A stretch of DNA of 11,166 nt, from contig JAFDTP010000056.1 in assembly GCA_019594195.1 (NCBI GenBank), forward strand, positions 1 through 11,166, given 5' to 3'. The position numbers were made by a program, and so were the translations under genes. Positions 6,824 to 11,166 of this stretch are shown here, in pieces. Below the pieces are notes generated by a model, which saw only the letters and a list, made by a program, of their open reading frames with translations, was not told where the DNA came from and ran no database searches. Position 1 is the stretch's first letter, and each line of letters begins with the position of its first letter. The DNA comes from Thermoplasmata archaeon (GTDB lineage Archaea > Thermoplasmatota > Thermoplasmata > Halarchaeoplasmatales > Halarchaeoplasmataceae).

Positions 6824-7363
6824 ATGGCAGAAGATAAAACACGGGTAGCTACAGCCTGTATGTGCGGGTGTTCTGGATGCCACATGTCATTTTTAGATGT
6901 GGATGAATACATCAAAGATCTAGCTGAAGAAGTTGAATTTGTAGCTAGTCACGTGATCATGGACGCTAAAGGGTTCGAAGAAGTGGATATCGGTATACTT
7001 GAAGGAACCATAACTAATGAGGAGAACGTAGAGGTCGCGGAAGAACTGAGAGAAAACTGTGATATACTCGTGGCGTGGGGTGACTGTGCCTGTTTCGGGG
7101 GGATCATGACCATGAGGAACTTTGAGGACGTCGATGAGATATTGGAAGAATGCTACAAAGAGAAGGGTGACGAGAAAAGTGAAATGCCTACGGATGACTC
7201 GATACCCACTCTCACGGAGAAAGCAAAAGGCATCGACGAAATAGTCGAGGTCGATGCTTACATACCGGGTTGTCCTCCTTCGGCAGAACTGATCAAATAC
7301 GGTTTCGAAGAGCTTTTGGAAGGAAGAACACCAAAGCTTGATAAAGATAGGTTGATATATTAG
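6824..7363 (+). CDS. hoxY: Hox-type [NiFe] hydrogenase small subunit (HoxY / HydS)
   Basis: This 179-residue protein is the short, single-domain small subunit of soluble NAD-linked hydrogenases and carries one proximal [4Fe-4S] cluster next to the NiFe site. The ligands are intact: GC16SGC19HMSFLDVDEY, WGDC88ACFGG and IPGC150PPSAE. The wording around these matches cyanobacterial HoxY closely, including GCSGCHMSFLD and LEGTITNEEN. It lacks the C-terminal medial/distal cluster domain of other small subunits, as HoxY does. Two further cysteines (C12, C14) precede the motif. The start is set by AGGAGGTG (6811-6818) five bases before the ATG, two bases after the hoxU stop. Its intact CxxC contrasts with the altered motif in HydD on the other strand. 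Confidence 0.96.
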   Translation: MAEDKTRVATACMCGCSGCHMSFLDVDEYIKDLAEEVEFVASHVIMDAKGFEEVDIGILEGTITNEENVEVAEELRENCDILVAWGDCACFGGIMTMRNFEDVDEILEECYKEKGDEKSEMPTDDSIPTLTEKAKGIDEIVEVDAYIPGCPPSAELIKYGFEELLEGRTPKLDKDRLIY

Positions 7364-7369
7364 AGGTGA
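7362..7369 (+). promoter_or_regulatory. Ribosome binding site that decides the hoxH start
   Basis: AGAGGTGA overlaps the hoxY stop codon and stands 5 bases before the ATG at 7375. The in-frame GTG at 7366 is part of this site and so cannot have it as its own ribosome site. I therefore place the start at the ATG. Confidence 0.75.
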
Positions 7370-7374
7370 AAAAG

Positions 7375-8805
7375 ATGGGAAAAGTAGAAGAGATAAATCC
7401 CGTAACCAGGGTAGAAGGACATGGAAAGATAACTGTACATCTTGATGATGAGGGTGAGGTGGACGAAGCAAGATTTCACGTTACCGAATTCAGAGCTTTC
7501 GAGAAATTCGTTCAAGGCAGAGTTCTTTGGGAGATGCCCGAGATGACTTCAAGGATATGTGGTATATGTCCTGTGAGTCATGAATTAGCGGCTTCAAAGG
7601 CTGGTGATGCATTGGTAGGAGCTGACGTTCCTGAAAGTGCCCACAAGATCAGAGAATTACTCCATATGGGTCAGATACTTCAATCTCACAGTCTGAGTTT
7701 TTTCTACTTATCAAGCCCAGACTTGGTGATGGGTTTCGACGCATCTCCAGAAGAGAGAAATATATTCGGATTACTGAAAGAGGATGAGGAACTTGCCGAT
7801 AGGGGCATAGAACTGAGAAGTTTCGGTCAAAGGATAATAGAGGCTCTCGGTGATAAAAAAGTACATCCTGAGCTGTCCGTTCCCGGCGGTGTCAACAAAA
7901 ACATGGATCGCGAGACAGGCGAAGAACTGCTAGAGAAAACCGACGACCTTATCGCCTATTTGAAAGATACTATCGATGTTTTGAGAGATATCTATGAAGA
8001 TATCGAGGAACAAGTTGAAACTTTTGCCGCCCACTCTACTGGTTATATGGGACTGGTAGATGAAGACGGCGAACTTGAATTTTACGACGGGAAACTGAAG
8101 ATCGTCGATCCACACGGAATAGAATTGGGTGAAGTGAGTCCAGAAAAGTACAAGAATTTGATCGATGAAAGATCACTTGACTGGAGCTACATGAAATTCC
8201 CGTATTACGAAGAGTTGGGCTTCAAGAGAGGAGTGTATAGAGTAGGGCCTCTAGCTAGATTGAACATCATAGAGGGGATCGGAACCGATATTGCCCATGA
8301 GGAATGGGAGAGATATAATGAACTTGGCCGCGGCGAGATAAAAGAAGGACCACTGTTCTATCATTATGCTAGATTGATAGAATGTATACATACTGTTGAA
8401 CGCATCGAAGAACTCCTTAAGGACGAAGATGTATATTCCGGAAAGATTAATGTTCCTACGAAGGCCAAGAATGAAAGAGGCGTCGGCGTCATAGAAGCAC
8501 CTAGAGGCACATTGATCCATGACTATAATTCTGATGAAAATGGTATAATTACCGACGCTAACTTTATAGTCGCGACCGGTCACAACAACGCTGGTATAAA
8601 CAGAAGCATACAGAAAGTTGCTGAGAAATATATCGATGGAGAAGAGATACCTGAAGGAACACTGAACAGATTGGAAGGCGTGGTCAGAGCATACGATCCG
8701 TGTCTATCTTGTTCTACCCATGCGGTAGGAGATATGCCCATGGAAGTCAAGTTGATATCCAGTGATGGAAAAGTTGTAGATAAAAAGACCAAAGATATCT
8801 ACTAA
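7375..8805 (+). CDS. hoxH: Hox-type [NiFe] hydrogenase large (catalytic) subunit (HoxH / HydL)
   Basis: This 476-residue subunit holds the NiFe(CN)2CO active site, which cleaves or forms H2. The N-terminal nickel motif is RIC62GIC65PVSH, and the C-terminal one is DPC443LSC446STH449. RVEGHG (12-17), the region near 115 reading PDLVMGFD, KVHPELSVPGGV and GVYRVGPLARLN are typical of Hox-type large subunits. After H449, 27 residues remain; in the family a nickel-dependent protease removes this tail during maturation, but no protease or hyp gene lies in the window. The chosen ATG gives MGKVEEINPVTRVEGH, the usual short N-terminus, and has a well-spaced ribosome site; a GTG nine bases upstream is less likely. 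It is the last gene of the five-gene operon and is followed by a T-rich terminator. Family assignment is secure. Use with ferredoxin plus NAD(H) is inferred from the partner subunits. Confidence 0.96.
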   Translation: MGKVEEINPVTRVEGHGKITVHLDDEGEVDEARFHVTEFRAFEKFVQGRVLWEMPEMTSRICGICPVSHELAASKAGDALVGADVPESAHKIRELLHMGQILQSHSLSFFYLSSPDLVMGFDASPEERNIFGLLKEDEELADRGIELRSFGQRIIEALGDKKVHPELSVPGGVNKNMDRETGEELLEKTDDLIAYLKDTIDVLRDIYEDIEEQVETFAAHSTGYMGLVDEDGELEFYDGKLKIVDPHGIELGEVSPEKYKNLIDERSLDWSYMKFPYYEELGFKRGVYRVGPLARLNIIEGIGTDIAHEEWERYNELGRGEIKEGPLFYHYARLIECIHTVERIEELLKDEDVYSGKINVPTKAKNERGVGVIEAPRGTLIHDYNSDENGIITDANFIVATGHNNAGINRSIQKVAEKYIDGEEIPEGTLNRLEGVVRAYDPCLSCSTHAVGDMPMEVKLISSDGKVVDKKTKDIY

Positions 8806-8806
8806 A

Positions 8807-8840
8807 ATCTCTTTTTATTATTTTCTTCTTTTCATTCTTT
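8807..8840 (+). terminator. T-rich transcription terminator after hoxH
   Basis: The 43-bp gap between the convergent hoxH and prenyltransferase genes is a pyrimidine tract on the plus strand with T5 at 8812-8816, T4 at 8821-8824 and further T clusters to 8840. Archaeal RNA polymerase terminates on such oligo-T stretches without a hairpin. No comparable T tract is seen for the minus-strand gene. Confidence 0.6.
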
Positions 8841-8848
8841 GATTTGGT

Positions 8849-9574
8849 TTACTCTCCCATCCTTCTATGCCTGTTCTGATATGATCTTATAGCTCGTAGG
8901 AAATCTATCTTTCTGAACCCAGGCCAGTAAACATCTGTGAAATAAAGTTCTGAATAAGCAGATTGCCATAACAAAAAGTTGGATATCCTTTCCTCACCAC
9001 TCGTCCTGAGTATCAGGTCCGGGTCCGGAAAGTCAGAGGTATAAAGTTTATCAGCGAAGACTTGTTCGTTGATCTGGTCTACATCTAACCTCCCATCTTT
9101 CACATCTGCAGCGATCTGTTGTATGCCGTGGATTATCTCTTCTCGCCCGCCATAACCCACGGCGATATTGAAGAAGTAGTTGTCATATCCCTTTGTCTTG
9201 TCCTCTGCGTACCTTATCGCCTCTTTCACATCATTAGGGAGTTTCTCTATATTACCGATGGCTTTTATTTTGATGCCATGCTCATGGACCCTTTCGTCCT
9301 CTGCTGCCTTCCTAAAATTTTTTTTGAATAGGTCCATCAGCTTTTGGACTTCATCTGTATCTCGCTTAAAATTTTCAGTAGAAAAAGCGTAAACAGTCAA
9401 TATCTTTATATCGAGATCAGTACACCAATCAAGCATCTCTTCAAGTTTCTCACGTCCTTTTTCGTGACCAGATTTCTCTTGAAGACCCAGCTCTTTGGCG
9501 AATCTCCTATTCCCGTCCATTATCACCGCTACATGGTAAGGGATGTCATCTCTCTTCTTGATCTCCTTCAACAA
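8849..9574 (-). CDS. uppS: cis-Prenyltransferase, (poly)prenyl diphosphate synthase of the UppS family; start codon uncertain
   Basis: The enzyme adds isopentenyl units in cis to an allylic diphosphate to make the long polyprenyl (dolichol-type) carrier used in archaeal protein glycosylation. Motifs in order are VAVIMDGNRRFA (catalytic Asp and Arg pair), TVYAFSTENFKR, NIAVGYGGREEI and LILRTSGEERISNFLLWQ followed by SELYFTDVYWP, all hallmarks of the family. From the TTG at 9574 it is 241 residues. In-frame codons upstream read AYQAYEKK before LLKEIKK, which looks like the conserved YE..L N-terminus of archaeal homologues, yet no ATG, GTG or TTG occurs in that frame between 9574 and the stop at 9665-9667. 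The real start may be a rare ATA/ATT codon, or an indel may lie in the A8 run at 9575-9582. It is convergent with hoxH and not linked to the hydrogenases in function. Confidence 0.9.
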   Translation of the reverse strand: MLKEIKKRDDIPYHVAVIMDGNRRFAKELGLQEKSGHEKGREKLEEMLDWCTDLDIKILTVYAFSTENFKRDTDEVQKLMDLFKKNFRKAAEDERVHEHGIKIKAIGNIEKLPNDVKEAIRYAEDKTKGYDNYFFNIAVGYGGREEIIHGIQQIAADVKDGRLDVDQINEQVFADKLYTSDFPDPDLILRTSGEERISNFLLWQSAYSELYFTDVYWPGFRKIDFLRAIRSYQNRHRRMGE

Positions 9575-9642
9575 TTTTTTTTCATATGCCTGATAAGCCG
9601 TATCTGATATTGTCTTGGAGATCTCACTAATTTTTAGCCACC

Positions 9643-9681
9643 GGTTTAAAATGAGTACTAAACCCTATAAAAATATATTGG
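9643..9681 (-). promoter_or_regulatory. Possible promoter of the cis-prenyltransferase, with a dyad
   Basis: Read on the minus strand, CCAATATATTTTTATAGGG (9663-9681) offers TATA-like sequence. A start about 25 bp downstream would fall near 9648. The plus-strand dyad GGTTTA (9643-9648) and TAAACC (9659-9664), separated by 10 bases, overlaps this position and could be an operator. Several A+T-rich alternatives exist, so the exact box is uncertain. Confidence 0.35.
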
Positions 9682-9747
9682 AGAACATGGGTCATTTTAT
9701 CATCGATATTTACCAAAAAGGCAAAAAGCCTCGGCTATCATCATAAT

Positions 9748-9785
9748 CATTATATACAGATAGTATTATGGGAAACCAGGTGGTG
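9748..9785 (+). promoter_or_regulatory. Promoter and ribosome site of the serine-biosynthesis pair
   Basis: TTATATAC at 9750-9757 is a TATA box; transcription would begin near 9776-9780, leaving a leader of only about 10 bases. AGGTGGTG (9778-9785) then serves the TTG start at 9789. The ATG at 9768 opens a frame that stops after six codons, so it is not the start. A small hairpin, AGGC-AAAAA-GCCT, lies upstream at 9719-9731. Confidence 0.5.
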
Positions 9786-9788
9786 TAA

Positions 9789-10865
9789 TTGAACCATAAA
9801 AAATTATATATTCCGGGCCCGACGGAAGTAAAAGATGAAGTGATCGAGGCGATGAATGAACCGATGTTCGGCCATCGGATGGAAAAGATGACTGATCTCT
9901 ATACTACGATAGTCGAAGATACTAAAGAGTTTCTGGATACGGACAAACACGTGATAATACTCACAGCATCCGGTACCCAGTACATGGAAAGTACCATACA
10001 GAATCTGGTAGATGATAAGGTTCTGTGTTCCACATGTGGAAGCTTCAGTGAAAGGCAGGCCAACGTTGCGGAAAGACTCGGAAAAGACGTAGATAGATTA
10101 GAATATGATTGGGGGAAAGCGGTAAAACCAGAGGATGTAAGAGAAGCTCTGGAAAAAGACGACTATGATGCATTCACCTGTGTGATGAACGAGACCTCTA
10201 CAGGGGTGAGGAATCCGCTGGAAAAGATCGGAGAAGTTTTGGAAGATTATCCTGACACATTCTTCATAGTAGATGCCATCTCAGCTTTGGGCGGAGACTA
10301 CATAGACATAGATGGAGCTAACATAGATGCGATATATACTTCAGTTCAGAAAGCCTTCGCTATGCCTCCAGGTCTTGCGGTCTGCGTAGTGGATGATGAG
10401 GCCTATCAATACGAAAAAGAAAAAGATTCCTGTTCTTGGTACGGAGGATTCCAAAGAAGCATAGATTACTACAAGAGGAAGGGACAGACCCACTCTACAC
10501 CTGCGATCTCATTGATGCTCGCTTACAGAAAACAGATGAAGAGGATGCTGGAAGAAAGTCATCAAGAAAGAGACAAACGCCATAAGGAGATGGCTGAGTA
10601 CACAAGAGATTGGGCCTATGAACATTTCGACATGTTCCCAGAAGAAGGATATATGTCTCAGACAGTCAGCACAGTAGAGAACACCCAAGGTATAGATGTG
10701 GCGGAAACCATACAAGAAGTAAACGAGAAATACGATCTTGCATTCGCTAACGGCTATGGATCAAAGCTTAAAGAGAAGACATTCAGAATAGGACACATGG
10801 GAGAACATACTGTTGAGGACATAAAAGAATTGACCGACGCTATCGAGGACGTTGCAGGGCTGTGA
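9789..10865 (+). CDS. Class V PLP-dependent aminotransferase, probably for serine biosynthesis (alanine-glyoxylate / phosphoserine type)
   Basis: This 358-residue enzyme belongs to the serine-pyruvate/alanine-glyoxylate aminotransferase branch of class V. The N-terminus KLYIPGPTEV (5-14) binds substrate in the family. TASGTQYMES (59-68) forms the phosphate loop, D162 in VDAISALGGD contacts the pyridine nitrogen, and K188 in SVQKAFAMPPGLA is the PLP lysine. HSTPAI (235-240) and R333 in FRIGHMG are also conserved. Length is normal. The start is TTG, supported by the ribosome site AGGTGGTG. A SerA-type dehydrogenase follows five bases after its stop, which suggests it converts 3-phosphohydroxypyruvate to phosphoserine in place of a canonical SerC. 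A role in glyoxylate or serine catabolism is possible, since substrate cannot be read from the motifs. Confidence 0.9.
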   Translation: MNHKKLYIPGPTEVKDEVIEAMNEPMFGHRMEKMTDLYTTIVEDTKEFLDTDKHVIILTASGTQYMESTIQNLVDDKVLCSTCGSFSERQANVAERLGKDVDRLEYDWGKAVKPEDVREALEKDDYDAFTCVMNETSTGVRNPLEKIGEVLEDYPDTFFIVDAISALGGDYIDIDGANIDAIYTSVQKAFAMPPGLAVCVVDDEAYQYEKEKDSCSWYGGFQRSIDYYKRKGQTHSTPAISLMLAYRKQMKRMLEESHQERDKRHKEMAEYTRDWAYEHFDMFPEEGYMSQTVSTVENTQGIDVAETIQEVNEKYDLAFANGYGSKLKEKTFRIGHMGEHTVEDIKELTDAIEDVAGL

Positions 10866-10870
10866 TAAAC

Positions 10871-11166
10871 ATGGCAAAGAAAGTATTGATATGTAATCCT
10901 GTAGCGGATGAAGCTGTGGATATGTTGGAAGACGCCGGTTTCGAGGTGGACCAGGAATTCGGTATGTCAAAAGAAGAATTGACGGAAAAAGTCCCTCCTT
11001 ATCATGCGATGGTCGTTAGAAGTTCGACAAAGGTCAGAGAGCCAACCATAGATGCCGCTGAGAACTTGAAAGTCATAGGTAGACCGGGCATAGGATTAGA
11101 TAACATCGACTTAGAATATGCGAAAGATAAAGGCATAGCTGTTTATAACACTCCTACAGCCACAAC
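10871..11166 (+). CDS. serA: D-3-phosphoglycerate dehydrogenase, N-terminal part (cut by window end)
   Basis: About 98 codons are present before the window ends. The product is a D-isomer-specific 2-hydroxyacid dehydrogenase that would oxidise 3-phosphoglycerate to 3-phosphohydroxypyruvate with NAD. Visible are the N-terminal substrate-domain strand KKVLICNPVADEA, VVRSSTKV (the R-S-x-T substrate region), and KVIGRPGIGLDNIDLEYAKDKGIAVYNTPTA, the characteristic run into the NAD-binding domain (written here as family wording; residues about 65-97). The catalytic Arg, Glu and His lie beyond the window, as would any ACT-type regulatory domain. The ATG lies five bases after the aminotransferase stop, so the two are co-transcribed. 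SerA is preferred over other hydroxyacid dehydrogenases because of this neighbour. Confidence 0.88.
   Translation, partial: MAKKVLICNPVADEAVDMLEDAGFEVDQEFGMSKEELTEKVPPYHAMVVRSSTKVREPTIDAAENLKVIGRPGIGLDNIDLEYAKDKGIAVYNTPTAT

Noticed and set aside
6920..7471. 183-codon open frame on the minus strand opposite hoxY/hoxH
   Set aside because: It crosses the hoxY/hoxH junction antisense to both and shows no domain.
9719..9731. Small AGGC-A5-GCCT hairpin as a terminator
   Set aside because: The stem is only four base pairs, no T tract follows, and it sits between two divergent promoters where no transcript needs to end.

Overview
This window is most likely from an anaerobic archaeon. Promoters look archaeal (BRE/TATA-like boxes rather than -35/-10), the cis-prenyltransferase has an archaeal-type N-terminus, arginine is mostly AGA/AGG and isoleucine often ATA, and strong GGAGG-type Shine-Dalgarno sites precede most genes. 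Proteins are rich in Asp/Glu, which could mean salt adaptation; this is an impression and was not computed. I cannot name the lineage.

Left part, minus strand (1-2342): the first genes of a group 3b cytosolic [NiFe] hydrogenase ('sulfhydrogenase', NADP-linked in Pyrococcus) in the order hydB (Fe-S electron-transfer subunit), hydG (FAD/NAD(P)H reductase subunit) and hydD (small subunit, cut by the window edge). hydA, the large subunit, is expected just outside. Both Fe-S subunits have unusual cysteine losses: hydB lacks all four cysteines of its N-terminal cluster site, and hydD has CxGD in place of the proximal-cluster CxGC.

Middle, plus strand (2688-8805): a tight five-gene operon for a second, NAD-linked [NiFe] hydrogenase. 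It consists of NuoE/HoxE, NuoF/HoxF, NuoG/HoxU, HoxY and HoxH homologues. The flavin subunit carries an N-terminal [2Fe-2S] domain and a C-terminal 2x[4Fe-4S] ferredoxin domain, as in HydB of electron-bifurcating hydrogenases. The NuoG-like subunit is 620 residues and ends in a cofactor-less molybdopterin-oxidoreductase-like remnant. The architecture resembles bacterial electron-bifurcating HydABCSL enzymes (H2 with ferredoxin and NAD) more than a plain cyanobacterial Hox enzyme. That assignment is inference.

The two hydrogenase operons diverge from a 345-bp A+T-rich control region. It holds a TATA box for each direction and a perfect 24-bp palindrome on the predicted transcription start of the plus-strand operon, so joint or reciprocal control is likely. 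Together the enzymes could exchange electrons among H2, NADH, NADPH and ferredoxin.

Right part (8806-11166): a T-rich terminator; a convergent uppS-type cis-prenyltransferase (minus strand) whose start codon is unclear; a divergent promoter region; then a serine-biosynthesis pair, a class V aminotransferase followed by the start of a SerA-type 3-phosphoglycerate dehydrogenase that runs off the window. No RNA genes, mobile elements or CRISPR arrays were seen.
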